Source: Liolophura sinensis (taxonomy: Eukaryota > Mollusca > Polyplacophora > Chitonida > Chitonidae). Taken from it: a stretch of 64,000 bases of DNA. The notes below the pieces were generated by a model. It did not search any database. It saw nothing but the letters and a program-made list of their open reading frames with translations, and was not told where the DNA came from. The position numbers were made by a program, and so were the translations under genes. Positions 45,351-57,858 of this stretch are shown here, one piece after another (the first letter of the stretch is position 1; each line of letters begins with the position of its first letter). The stretch is from positions 28,343,732-28,407,731 of the forward strand of contig NC_088304.1 of assembly GCF_032854445.1 (NCBI RefSeq), read 5' to 3'.

Positions 45351-46712
45351 CTATCACATATAAAGCTGACTGTGTAAAGTGTTTGCCAAACATAGCATCG
45401 CTTCCAGCACACTGTAGGACAGTGCCCCTATTTACAATAAAATTGTGAGTTAAATGAGAATGCCCAATAGGATTCTTCCTTAAAACTACGTAGTCTCTTC
45501 GATAATATCACATGTATCCAAATTATAGCCAAGGACAGGGTGAATAGCGTGCAATTTATTACGTACATTCACCCCGCCCAAGACGAGGAATATATTTAGT
45601 AATGTTCGACCAAAAATCAATATTAGATATTGTTATTTTGCATATAGGTTTATTTAAGTCCTGTCTAGGACTGTGTTCCCATGGATACCAATATGACTCG
45701 GTATCCAACAGAATATTATATCTTTACTTCAGCAGAAAAGATTGAAGAATACGGAAGAGAAAGAAAAGAGACGCGCTGTTCTAAGACATCGGCAGAGGCA
45801 ACCCTGTATCCATCCTTTGACCCATCAGTATATAAAAATGTATACTAAAAATACATAAAAACACGTGTGTCAAGGTTATTCCATCAAACACCTTCACTCC
45901 AAGTTTCTTAAGTTTTACAGTGAGTATAATTCTCTTGTCAGTAAATATGGACAGAGCGTTCAGAATCTCTCGTGCTCTGCTTTGTGACTGTGTATCATTC
46001 CGCTTAACCCGCGGTTAGGTGACGTATCTTCATCGTTTTGAATTTGTTCGCCGCTTTGGATGTATGAAGAATTTTAATGAAAGCCCATTTGAGATGCATT
46101 TTTATTACCGACAACTTATATTCAAGCATGGTACTTTTCGTACTTTATATACTTTCTTTGTTTCTTGGTAGTTTGTGTTCAACGTCGTTTTGTGAATTGG
46201 CCTTGCGATTATTGACCCGTATGGTCCTTATTGGTTGACCGCTGGTATATGAATGTCTGTTTCGACGCATAGGTTTGTATATTTAGCTTTAAGTTTTTTT
46301 AATATGGGATTTTAACGACGCTCGATGTTATTCATATTTTTAGCACCGTCGCACATGAGAAAATCATCAACATACAAAAAACTCACTGTGCCGGATGCCA
46401 AAGTTTTGGGCTAAGCTATTTATTTTAATGCTAATCAGTCTTGGTAATAGTATACTACCCTGGGGTACACCCATTTCATGCTAATGAGAGTTAGAGAGAG
46501 TGCACCCCACCCGTACCTTTAATTCACGGTTAGATAAAAATTCAGATATAAATAATGGCAAGCGGTCTGTTAGACCCATATCTGAAAGATCTTTTAATGT
46601 TTCACATTTCCAAGCCGTGTCGTAGAATTTTTCAAGGTCGAAAAATATTGACACCACATGTTCGTTATTAAAGACCTTGTGATATATACAGGAAGAAATG
46701 GTCTGCATCACT
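45351..46712 (-). pseudogene. LINE remnant, unit 6 (right of the Polinton)
   Basis: Unit sequence resumes at TATCACATATAAA. C-terminal tail at about 45351-45600, RNase H start at about 45730-45845. The stretch around 46030-46330 is replaced by other repeat sequence. The RT piece at 46711-46481 reads VFNNEHVVSIFFDLEKFYDT and RLPLFISEFLSNRELKVRVG, closest to a normal LINE RT of all copies. Confidence 0.75.
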
Positions 46713-47589
46713 CAAGTCGAGCAGTAGATATAACCTCTGCTGTGATTACAAGGTCCACTTAGAAGCGAGAGCATATCTAACCGATCAAACTTTAGCCATG
46801 AATAAAACGAGATTAGCTCTGTTCCGGGTGAGCCCAGCGGGCTTGAACTATACTCTCTCAGGGTTCGTAATACCCCGCGAGAGTCCATGTGTTTCTCTGA
46901 TATGGTTGAAGATCAGTTCCATATATTTTGTATATCCGTGTTGTGAGAGCCTGCTTGCGAACGTGCTACCGCAGAAATTTTTTCGCAGTAGGAACACAAA
47001 TAGTTTCAATATGCTCATGTCTTCTAAGAATGTAATGGTTTTTAAAGCTTTTACTAAGTTTATTCATACAGCCTCAGAAATACGGCATACATTGCTATAC
47101 AAGTTGTTGGTATATATAATACAAAACGCATGAGCAAATGAATGACGTGATCGAAAATGTTTGTTAAACAGGATTCAGATGCATGGTCTTACATACTGAA
47201 TAAAATGAATTTGAACATACTTTCTTTTTCATTGGTATGTGTTCAACGATTCAAATTTGCTAATTCATCTTGCAATTATTGACCCGCAACGCATGTCTGT
47301 GTTAACGGCTGGCTTACGCATACCTATTTTGATGCCTAGATGAAATTTTTAGTTGTGTACACAACAAAAGCGGCCAAGACCAAACTACTGGGAGATAAAA
47401 GGCTTAAAATAGCAAACACACTATTATTAAAAGAAAGAAAGCAAAACCTGAATAGTGACAATGAGTAATGGTAAAAAAAACGTGTAAAAATCCAGTTAGG
47501 ATAAGAGTATGTAATTGTTTTGTGCTTAGGTTATAAAAAAAACAGAACATAAACACCGTTAAAACATTCCGTAGCCCAGGACCACGTAT
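46713..47589. other. Intronic stretch, weak repeats only
   Basis: Plus-strand frame 46798-47133 (111 codons) has no recognisable domain. Near 47.22-47.33 kb a diverged copy of the inverted-repeat family of 5.95 kb can be traced, as another can at 46.15-46.26 kb. Otherwise nothing recognised. Confidence 0.45.
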
Positions 47590-47688
47590 TTGATCCTGCA
47601 CGTTCATATAAGCGCTGTTCTCTGCCAGTAGGCGTAGAACATCCAAGTTACCACGTGACGCTGCCAGGTGTAAGGTTGTTTCTCCTGT
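47590..47688 (-). CDS. Ankyrin exon, type A-like, with damaged donor site
   Basis: 99 bp after acceptor TTACACAG. Reads TGETTLHLAASRGNLDVLRL, then LAENSAYMNVQDQ. The base context at the 3' end is CAAATACGT where sister exons have CAGGTACGT. The donor GT is therefore AT and the last exon base is changed too. Because the exon is phase 0 and 99 bp, skipping it would keep the frame. It may be an ex-exon. Confidence 0.62.
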
Positions 47689-48078
47689 CTGTGTAAGCAC
47701 AACCAGGAATGAATTGAAATTTACATGAGAAAAGATATGACATCGTATAGTCATCAAAATACAGAACAATTTCCACAAATTCCACAGTGGATTTAGTGAG
47801 GTGTAAATGGTGTATAGGGCAAACTTCGACTGTTTCCATAATTATAAAACGTGCTGCCACTAGCTCAATCTAAATTAATATACAACATAGCCGAAAATAA
47901 TACCATTACATCAAATGACAAGATCATGGCACAAAAATGGATGTGAGAGTAGTAATTCACCAGGGCATTGGCAAAAGAAATTCCGATGTTTGTATTCAAA
48001 TAATCAGACTGATCGATATTATAGTTATGCCAACAGATAAAGAGGTCAGTGTTATGTGCACAACTGACGTCAGCTTCT

Positions 48079-48312
48079 AAATTTTTTTTTTTTTTTGATT
48101 GGTGTTTTACGCCGTACTCAAGAATATTTCACGTATACGACGGCGGCCAGCATTATGGTGGGTGGAAACCGGGCAGAGCCCGGGGGGAACCCACGACCAT
48201 CCGCAGGTTGCTGGCAGACCTTCTGACGTACGGCCGCCAGCATGAGCTGGACTTGAACTCACAGCGACCGCATTGGTGAGAGACTCCTGGGTCATTACGC
48301 TGCGCTAGCTTC
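48079..48312 (-). mobile_element. tRNA-derived SINE, full or nearly full copy
   Basis: Read on the minus strand: a tRNA-like head with A-box-like TAGCGCAGCGTAATGACC and B-box-like GTGAGTTCAAGTCC. Then a body with GGTCGTGGGTTCCCCCCGGG, CCATAATGCTGGCCGCCGTC and GTACGGCGTAAAACACCAAT, and an A-rich end (T16 in plus orientation). I remember this family as abundant in mollusc genomes. Other copies or parts lie at 3.6, 61.1 and 62.6 kb. Confidence 0.8.
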
Positions 48313-48359
48313 TAAATTTAGCTTGCCACTGTTTACATATGCTGAGTTTAGGGCCTGCT

Positions 48360-48960
48360 GTCTGCCTCTGCCTTAGAATGTTCCGGAATACGCTCAGTTC
48401 GGGGCCTGTTTGTTTAGAAAATTCCACCAGTCTATATAAGACCTATGACAGCAGGTCAAAATGAAAGAAAGAAGAATTATTGAGAGTTTTGGGTGCTTTC
48501 GCTGTGTGTTACTTTAGTAGGCCTTTTGCGCTGAATTTTGGTGTCTTTATAGCCTCTGGCTTTGTTATATCGTATCTGCACCGGGCACTTGTTCAGTCTG
48601 AACTTGTATATTTAATTTGTGCTCTTGTGTACACAGTGCTTACTAGTACACGGACCCTGTCTGTGGAATTTTGTGTATATTTCGTCATACACTCAGTTAT
48701 ACTGTGGATTTTCCCTCTTATAAATATTGCCTCTGTGCAATTTTTAAGCATTGTGGAGTATATTCGTCCGTTTGGACTTGACACCTTTGTACATGTAAGT
48801 ACTTTAGTATTTGTATAGATACGGCTATCCTTTCTTGTTAAACTTAAGTACTTTAGTATTTGTAAAAGTCTTCTTATCTGTTCCTGTTAAACCTAAGAAA
48901 TTGTTGGAAAAGAAAATCTGCTGGTTTTGATTACATTTTTTTGCGCCTAAACCGTCGTGT
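48360..48960 (+). repeat. Dispersed repeat with hydrophobic open frame, copy 2
   Basis: Near-identical to 6160-6730 over several hundred bases, including ELVYLICALVYTVL and LSVEFCVYFVIHSV; here open for 112 codons (48480-48818). The two copies differ at scattered bases but keep the frame. Confidence 0.58.
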
Positions 48961-49052
48961 ATTTCGAACAAGCCATCTCTTTATAATACAGACAGTTTGG
49001 GACGTAATATCAGAACATCTTCTAAATCTGAACAGAATCCTGGAGGAAATAC

Positions 49053-49188
49053 AGGGTCCAGTTTCACAAGCCGTCGCACTACATTGTTTTTTCGTATATT
49101 ACGACATTTTGTACGTCACGATCTCCATATCATTGTCTTATATGTAGAATTACCGAACATGTACGATATTGTTGTGAAACTGGGCCCA
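49053..49188. mobile_element. MITE-like palindromic element
   Basis: About 136 bp with terminal inverted repeats GGGTCCAGTTTCACAA and TTGTGAAACTGGGCCC. No coding sequence. Small size and perfect-looking ends fit a non-autonomous DNA transposon. Confidence 0.65.
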
Positions 49189-49189
49189 G

Positions 49190-49640
49190 GACTTAAGAGC
49201 GAATTGTTCTACCGGGAAAGCAGCTATATCAAGGCGCATACCACAGCAAAACGATGAGCTCTGTTCATTATTTAATGGTTACCGAGAGCCAGGTTGAAAA
49301 GGCTTTTCCTGAGATTCTATTATACTAGATTACTATAAGATTTTCCTACTGCACCCAAAGCCGAAAGTCAATGGGTCAAAAATTAGAGACGCATGCTTCT
49401 CGAGTCACAACACTCGAGTCATTTTAAAGTAGGGGATCATAACAGGTCATCAGGTCATCTGTCAAAAGATTCATCAACGCAGAAGACAGCAAACTCACTT
49501 TAATTGTTAAAGAAGACAAATTGCGGAACTAAAGTTTATTTTTAGGGAGTGAAGTTAAAAATCATTGATGTTTACCGGTCGCTAAGCACTAATGAATCCT
49601 ATTCAGAAATATTTAGAAAGAACTTTTCGATATCAGTTAT
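49190..49640. other. Intronic stretch, nothing recognised
   Basis: No exon or repeat recognised, except that its right end begins to pair with sequence near 56.32-56.40 kb (see the inverted satellite). Confidence 0.45.
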
Positions 49641-49649
49641 CTACTAAGT

Positions 49650-52600
49650 TAGACTGTTGTTCGTAGCCAGCTATTCAGCGGGTACAAGTCCTTATTTCTA
49701 TAAACTCTATAATCGTCTATATCTCCATTAATACTCCACCTACATACATCATACTTAGTGCATAAATGATACTGTGGGCTATCACGTGATGCCAGTGATT
49801 GCCGATTCTGACACCAGGGAACGCTTCTGTGAATATGTCCATTAATACTCCACCTAAAGACATCGCATTTGGTACAATAATAACACTGACTCCGGGCTAT
49901 CACGCCATGCCAAAAACTTGATTCTGACAAAAGGAGGCACTTCTGTGAATAGCAGTCTAAACAGCAGTTTGGCCCATATCTCCATAAATACTGCATCTAC
50001 AGACATCATACTTGATGCATTCATGACACTTAAGGCGGGTTATCACGTCATGCCAAAAATTCCCGCTTCTAACACCAGGGGGCACTTCTGTGAATAGTGC
50101 TCTAGTCCATATCTTCATAAACACTGGACCTACAGACATCATACTTCGTACATTATTGACACTTAATGCGTGCTATCGCGTGATGTCAATGATTCCAGAC
50201 TCTGATTCGAGGAGGCGCTTCTGTAAATAGCAGTCTGGATAGCAGTCTGGCCCATATCTCCATAAATACTGCACCTACACACATCGCATTAAGTACAATA
50301 ATGACGCTTAATGCGGGTTATCACGTCATACCAGTGATACTTGATCTTGACACCAGGGAGCGCTTCTGTAAATAGCAGTCTAAATTCCACTCTGGCCCAT
50401 AATTCCATAAATACTGCACCTACAGACATCATCCTTGGCACATTAATGACACTTAATTCGAGATATCACGTCATGCCAAAAAATCCTGATTCTATCCCCA
50501 GGGGGCTCTTCTGTAAATAGCTGTCTGAATACCAGTCTGACCCATATCTCCATAAATACTGCACCTACAGACATCGCATTCGGTGCAATAATGACACCTA
50601 ATGCGGGCTATCACGTCATGCCAATGATTCTCCACTCTGACACCAGAGGGCGCTTGTCTGAACACCAGTCTGAATACCAGCCTGGCTCATGTCTGCATAA
50701 ATACTGCACTTACAGACATTATATTTGGTACAATAATGACTCTTACTGCGGGCAATTTAGCGTCATGCCAAAAATTTCTGATTTTTACATCAGCGGGCGC
50801 TCTGAGTAGCAGTTTGAATAGCAGCCTGGACCATATCTTCATAAATACGGAACCTACATACATCACACTTGGAACCTTTTTGACGCTTAGTGCGGGCCAT
50901 CAGGCAATGTATAAAATTCTGACATCAGGGGGCGCTTCTGTCAATAGCAGTCTCCCCCTCTTTCTCCATAAATTCTGCACTTACAGACATCATACTTGGT
51001 ACAATAATGACACTTACTGCGGGCTATCACTTCATGCCAAAATTCCTGATTCTCACACAAGAGGGTGCTTCCGTGCATTGCGGTCTGAAAAGCAGCCTGG
51101 CTCATGTCTGCATAAATACTGCACATACAGACATCATACTTGGTACATGAATAACACTTATTGCGGGCTATCACCTAATACCAAGGACTCCCGATTTTGA
51201 CACAACGGAGCGCTTCTGTGAATAGCAGTCTGGCCCATATCTTCATAAATACTGCACCTACTGACATCGCATTCACTACAATAATGACACTTAATGCGAA
51301 CTTTCACGTCTTCGCAATGATTCTCAATTCTGACCCCACGGAGGGCTTCCCTGAATACCAGTCTAAATACCAGTTTGCCTGATATCTGCACAAATACTGC
51401 ACTTACAGACATTATTTTTGGTACAATAATGACACTTACTGTGGGCTATCGCGTCAAGCCAAAATTTCCGATTTTTTGCCAATAGCAGATTGAATAGGAC
51501 TCTGGCAATATCTGCATAAATAGTGCACCCACAGACATCATAGTGGGTATATTATTGACACTTAATGCGCACTATCACGTTATGGCAAAAATTCCCGATT
51601 CTGACAAAAGGGGCGCTTCTGTGAATAGCAGTCTGAATAGCAATCTGGACCATATCTTCATAAATACTGCACCTACAGACATTATACTTGGAACTTTATT
51701 GACGTTTAGTGCGGGCTATCATGCTATGTATAAAATGCCTAAGTCTGACGTCAGGGGGCTCTTCTGTGAATAGAAGTCTGGCCCATATCTCCATAAATAC
51801 TGCACTTGCAGACATCATACTTGGTAGAATAATGACACTTACTGCGGGCTATCACGGTATGCCAAAAATTCCTGATTCTCACACCACAGGGCGCTTCTGT
51901 GAATAGCGATCTGAAAAGCAGTCTGGCTCATGCCTGCATAAAAACTGCACCCACAGACATCATACTTGGTACATTAATAACACTTCCTGGGGGCTATCAC
52001 GTGATACCAAGGATTCTCCATTCTGACACCAGACAGCGTGTCTGTGAATAGTAGTCTGGCCTATATCTCCATAAAAACTACACCTACAGGCATCATACTT
52101 GGCACTTTAATGACACCCAATGCGGGATATCACGCAATGTATAAAATTCCCGATTCTGATATCAGGGCGCGCTTCTGTGAATAGCAGTCTGGCCTATATC
52201 TCCATAAATACTGCACCTACAAACTTCATAATTTGTACAGTAATGACACTTAATGCTGGCTATCACATGATGCCAATGATTCACGATTCTGACAAAAGGG
52301 GCCACTTCTCTGAATAGCTATCTAAATAGCAGTCTGGCCCATAACTCCATTAATACGACACTTACAGACATCATACTTTGTTTATTATTGACACTTAGTC
52401 TGGGATATCACGCGATGTATGAAATTGCCGATTCTCACGCCAGGAGGCGCTTCTGTGAATAGAGGTCTGAATAGAGGTCTGCCACATATCTCCATAAATA
52501 GTGCACCTACAGACATCATACTGGGTACATCACTAATGGGTACGTATTGCCAAAAATTCAGGAGTCTGACACCAGGAGGCGCTTCTGTGAATAGCAGCCT

Positions 52601-52880
52601 AAAGAGCAGTCTGGCCCTTATGCCCATGAATACTGCACTTACAGACATCATATTTGGTACAATATTGACATTTCATGCGGGCTATCACGTTATGCAAAAA
52701 AATCTTGCTTCTCACACCAGGGGGCGCTTCTGTGAATAGCTGTCTAATTAGCATTTCTGCCGATATCTCCATTAATACTACACCTACAGGCATCTTACCT
52801 AATAATTAATGACACATAATGTATAATAATGGCACTTAATGCGGGCTATCATGTGATGTCAGTAATTTCTGATTCTAACA
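49650..52880 (+). repeat. Satellite array, ~140 bp unit, about 22 copies, forward
   Basis: Recurring words are CCATATCTCCATAAATACTG, ACAGACATCATACTTGGTAC, GCGGGCTATCACGT, GATTCTGACACCAGG and GCGCTTCTGTGAATAGCAG. Landmark spacing is mostly 128-150 bp. Units vary by substitutions and by doubling of the CAGTCTGAATAG segment. Long open frames across it are products of the period, not genes. Confidence 0.88.
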
Positions 52881-54945
52881 CCAGGTGCGACGACGGATTA
52901 CAGATTTTTTTTTTTGATTGGCTGTGCTGAACTTGAGATAAATATTAGGTATGGAAGATTTGTTGAAGAGTGATGAAGGCTAGGAAAAATAAACCAGGAA
53001 ACCCTATGTCCACTGTCAGCCATTCGGCAATTTTGCCTCCTACTAACCTATTTAAAAAGGTATCTATTATTTTTTATTTTGTAGAAAATGTATTTTAATT
53101 GAACATAATGTTACAGATAGATACACACAGGTTCTAAGTGGTTCTCCACGACACTTTGTCAATCTAAAATATTGCTTGAGAAATCTTTAACCTCCGACTT
53201 TAGATGAAGTCACTCTAACTTGTTGACCAATGAGTAAACTCAACTGATTACTGGCTATGACGCCTGAACTAATATACTCTAATGTGAGGTCACACTGAAA
53301 TGTTTACCGAATTATCAAGACACGAACATAACAGGAAAAGGCATACAATTCATTATTGTCTTTCCGAATATATTCTTTTCATTATGAGCATCGTTACAGA
53401 TAAAATAGTATATATTTGGTTAGGCATCAGTATTCTCATTTTCCGACGTCAATGAAGACAAACAGACTTTTTATGTCAAGTTTAAACAACTGTCAGCTAG
53501 CTCTCAACCGGCGTTTACGCCTTAACCAATACAAAATGGCGTGAAATGCTTTGACGTCAAATGACTGCTAACGTCAGACTGAGTTAATAACTAGGCTGTT
53601 AACAGAACTATCTACTGGTTTTAAACACTTAACCAATTCGAAAAGGACAACTTTTTATACAGACACACACTGTTCATACTGGATAATTAAACACTTAAAT
53701 TAAGCTTTCTAAACGGTACAAAGTGGCGCCAAGAATTTTGACATCCGACACACGTCAAATAAGCAGTTAACCCTGTTAACTGACCTGTAAAACGGCATTA
53801 CACCTTAAGCAAAACACATACGGATCTCAGACTTCATACATAAACATCACCTTACAAGGTCTACAAGTCATTTATTTACTACTAAAAATATCTACAAGTC
53901 ATTTATTTACTACCAAAAAAATAAAAAATAAAAAATTCACTGGAGTTATCAACCTTGACCAATAAAAGTAGAGATCTCCTTAACACATAAACACCTCATT
54001 TCCAGCCCTACAAAACGGTGTCAAACGTTTTAACGTCCGTTGCCATCTGAAATCACACTAAATTGTTAACCGAATATGAATTCTTAAGAAAATTGTTCAT
54101 TGGTTTCAGATTCTCAACCAATTCAAAAGGGACAAACCAATACTTTGTCTGGAAAACACAAATTTATATAAACAAAAATGTTACCAATACACATACTTGA
54201 TATTAGAACTCCAATTTGCAAAACCTTCAAAAGGGCGTAAAATGCTTTGACGTCGAATGTCTGCTAACGCCAGACTTGTGTTTTTAATCAGACTGTTAAC
54301 AGAACTATTTAATGGTTTTGAAGACTTAACCAGCTCAAAAAATTTAGCTATAATTTCCCTATGGTAAATAAAAATCTCTCATATAAAGTGTTACAGATAC
54401 ATATTGTTCAAACTTGATAATTAAACACAACTTTCAAAACGTTAAAAATTGGCGCCAGAAATCTTGACATCCAACACCAGGTCGCGTCAAAATTAGCGGT
54501 TACTAATAGCCCAACAGTTAACTGATCTGTAAACCGACATTGGCGCCTTAAGCAATAGACATACAGATCTCAGACTTCGTTGGCCTTTGCTCCAACGCCA
54601 GATTACGTCAAACTGATGTTTTAATCCAACCAGTTATTGAGCTTTAAATGGTTCCAACGCCTTTACCAGTATGTCGTAACGCTGAATTGCTTACACAGCT
54701 ATTAATTTACCTCTTAACAGGAGTTATCACCTTTCTCAATAGACGTAGAGATCTCATGCTTAATACACAAAGATCTCTTTTCCAGGCCCCCAAAACGGTG
54801 TCAAACGTTCAAACGCACAATACCATCTGAAATCACACTAAATTGTTAAGTGAACTTTTTAACAAAATTGTTTACTAGTTTCAGATTTTCAACCAACTCA
54901 AAAGAGACAAACCACTACTTTATCAATTTATGTAAAAAAAAATGT
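52881..54945. repeat. Spacer between inverted satellite arrays, two diverged ~0.75 kb copies
   Basis: Segments near 53.55-54.15 kb recur near 54.24-54.90 kb: ATGCTTTGACGTC, CTGTTAACAGAACTAT, AAAACGGTGTCAAACG and CATCTGAAATCACACTAAAT. Rich in GACGTC and GTTAAC words. No coding frame. Confidence 0.6.
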
Positions 54946-54949
54946 TACC

Positions 54950-56300
54950 AAGTATGATATCTGTATGTGCAGTATTAATGGAGATATGGGCCAGAGTGAT
55001 ATTCAGACTTCTATTCACACTGCTATTCACAGATGCCCCCTTATTGGGAATTATATGCATGACTTCATAGTTCACATTAAGTGTCATAAATATACCAAGT
55101 ATTACGTCTGTAGGTGTAGTAATAATAGAGATATGGGTCAGACTGCTATTTAAGGTGCTATTCACATAAGCAGCCCATAGTGTCATAATCGTACATTTCT
55201 GGCATTTCTAGTTAGCTTCCAAAAAGTGTCATTAAAGTACCAAGTATGATGTCTATATGCAGCATTAATGGAAACATGGGCCGGACTGCTATTTAGACTG
55301 CTATTCGCAGAAGAGCCTCCTAGCGTCAGAATCTTGTACATCACATGGTAACCCGCATTAAGTGTCATTAATGCACCTAGTATGATATCTGTAGGTGTAG
55401 TCTTAATCCGGATGTGGACTAGGCTGCTATTCAGAGTGCTTATCACAGAAGCACTGACCCCCTGGTGTCAGAATCGTAAATAATTGACGCCACGTAATAG
55501 CCCGCAATAGATGTTATTATTGTACCAGGGTATAATGTCTATAGGTACTGTATTATTGGAGATATTGGCCAGATTGCTATATAGGCTGCTATTCACAGAA
55601 GCGGCCGCTGATGCCAGAATCGGGAATTATGCACATGACGTGATAGCCCGCATAAAGCGTCATCAATGTACTAAGTATGATGTCTGTAGGTGCAGTATTA
55701 ATGAGGATATAGGCCAGACTGCTATTCAGACTGTTATTCACGAAAGCGCCCCCTAGCGTAAGATATGGATATTACTAGTATCACGTGATAGCCCGCATTA
55801 GGTGTCATAATTGTACAAAATATGATGTCTGTAGATGCAGTAAGGGACAGACTGCTATTCAGACTGCTGTTCACAGAAGCGCTGCCTGGTGTTAGAATTG
55901 AGAATCATTGGCATGGCGTGATAGCCCGCATCAAGTGTCATTATTGTACTAAATATGATGCCTGTAGGTGCAGTATTTATGGAGATATGGGCCAGTGCTA
56001 ATCAGACTGCTAGACACAGAAGCGCCCCCTGGTGTCAGAATCGGGAATCATTGGAATCACGTGATATCCCACATTAAGTGTTAATAATGGACCAAGTACG
56101 ATGTCTGTAAGTGCAGTACTTATGGAGATATGGGCCAGACTGCTATCCAGACTGCTATTTACAGAAGCGCTCCCTGGTGTCAGAATCGGGAATCAATGGC
56201 ATGACGTGATAGCCCGGATTACGTGTCATTATTGTACCAAGTATGATGTCTGTAGGTGCAATATTAATGGAGTTATAGCCGAATACATAATTTATAGAAA
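54950..56300 (-). repeat. Satellite array, same unit, about 10 copies, inverted
   Basis: Reverse complement of the 49.65-52.88 kb unit: GTACCAAGTATGATGTCTGT, GGAGATATGGGCCAGACTGC, ACAGAAGCGCCCCCTGGTGT and ATGACGTGATAGCCCGC. The outer ends of the two arrays also mirror each other: CAAGTCCTTATTTCTATAAA at 49687 and TTTATAGAAATAAGGACTTG at about 56290. Confidence 0.88.
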
Positions 56301-57756
56301 TAAGGACTTGTCCCCATTAAATAGCTAACTGCTAACTGCTAACTGCGAACCGCAGTCTTACTTCACTCAGGTACTGTCTACTGTGGTTGGTAACCCGAAT
56401 AGAATAAGCGATGGACAGGGCAAAATATTCCCAGCTTGGATTATCTGTCGAATTCTATAACGCATTGATGTCAGATGTGGAAGAAAATGATGACTTCGAA
56501 TTTATGTCTGGTGTTTCGGCTTTTACCTTATATAAAAAGGCTGATTAAAATGGGAGGAAAACGTAAAAACAAACCGACTTGATACCATCATGCTCCACTC
56601 CCCTGCTTTGAGAGTGCATAGTCTTTTCCAAAACACTCTCGGGGAGTTGTACACAGTGGTCGAAAGACGTTAGCGAAATGGGCATGAAGTTTATGTAATT
56701 TTCCTCCACTTAATGTTTATTATGTTTACTTATTTACTCGCGTGACTATATTGTCGTCTGTCGTTAGAATTTAATTGACAAATGGTATGAAACAAGCCCC
56801 ATGTTTTGAAATGACGTCACACAATGTCGAGTATTGTGGCGCGGGTCAACGCAAGTATCGCCCGAAGCGTTCTTCTCTGATTTTTGACATTCAACGGGAA
56901 ATGCAGTTATGAAAATCCAAAGTATAATAGAACTAATGATAAGCAGTCAGTTTTAGCCTGATTATCGATAAAGAAAAAAAACACATCGCAAAGACCTTGA
57001 CAATTTGATGATTATCCTACGTTTCGTCGGGCAAGTTCATGTATCTTACTTCCATGCAAGGCTTAGATCATTAACTTTTGTGGCTGATAAGAAATCGTGA
57101 TAAGGGTCACATTATAACTATTTTGCAAATTTTGTTACCATTTTAAAATCATAAATTGTACAGCGATGGAGAAAGCTTCTTTCAAATGTAAAAACAAAGA
57201 ACTATTCAACACAAACACATTAGATTTGCCCTTACGGTATAAGTGACCAAGTTTTAACCTTAAAATGATTAGAAAATAAGGCGTCCTGAAGTAGTGTATG
57301 ATTATGCAGAATGTAAGAGTAAAAGTTTTGATCTAGCCCAACATTTGTTAATATAGGGTATTGGTTCCAATGGATACATTTTCTTTTTTTTTCTAAAATC
57401 ATAAACCAGGTGCGTTTTTATTACGGTGCCTAATGGGAATTTTAACAGGAAAATAAGAAGAAAATATCTGCCTGAAATAACACTAAAAACGCTTTTTCAT
57501 AGAGGTTATTTAGTTTTATCAAAGGTAGAAATTTCAGGTTTTTTTTTTTCAAATTCAAAATTCTTACCTACAGTAAAAACCAGACACTTGTGCACAGAGA
57601 CTTTTTGTTGTATCTGAATTATCCTATAGGCTCCACTTTAAAATCCGAATGATGCTGGATTTATGCTGTAATTATATATATATGGAATCAATAATTTGAT
57701 TTAACAGTAGTATATAGAGCTGCAGTTCAAATAAATCCAATCAAGAGGTTACCTAC
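56301..57756. other. Intronic stretch, nothing recognised
   Basis: AT-rich. The first ~100 bp still mirror the far left flank of the satellite structure. A triple TAACTGC repeat lies at about 56320-56347. No exon found until 57757. Confidence 0.45.
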
Positions 57757-57858
57757 CGAGTTTTGTGCGTTGGTATTGGCGCCCTGTTCCAGTAGAAAAC
57801 GAACAATTTCTTCATCCACGTTGGACTCTATAGCCTGGATCAAAGCTGTGTTCCCATT
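57757..57858 (-). CDS. Ankyrin exon 2
   Basis: 102 bp (34 codons) between acceptor ATTCTACAG and donor GTAGGT. Reads NGNTALIQAIESNVDEEIVR, then FLLEQGANTNAQNS. It is one codon longer than the amplified exons, as if from an independent repeat. Phase 0 on both sides. Confidence 0.8.

Noticed and set aside
49649-52793. Many ORFs of 60-154 codons with repeated CTKYDVC-like peptides on both strands
   Set aside because: They follow the ~140 bp satellite period and appear on both strands; no gene is needed to explain them.
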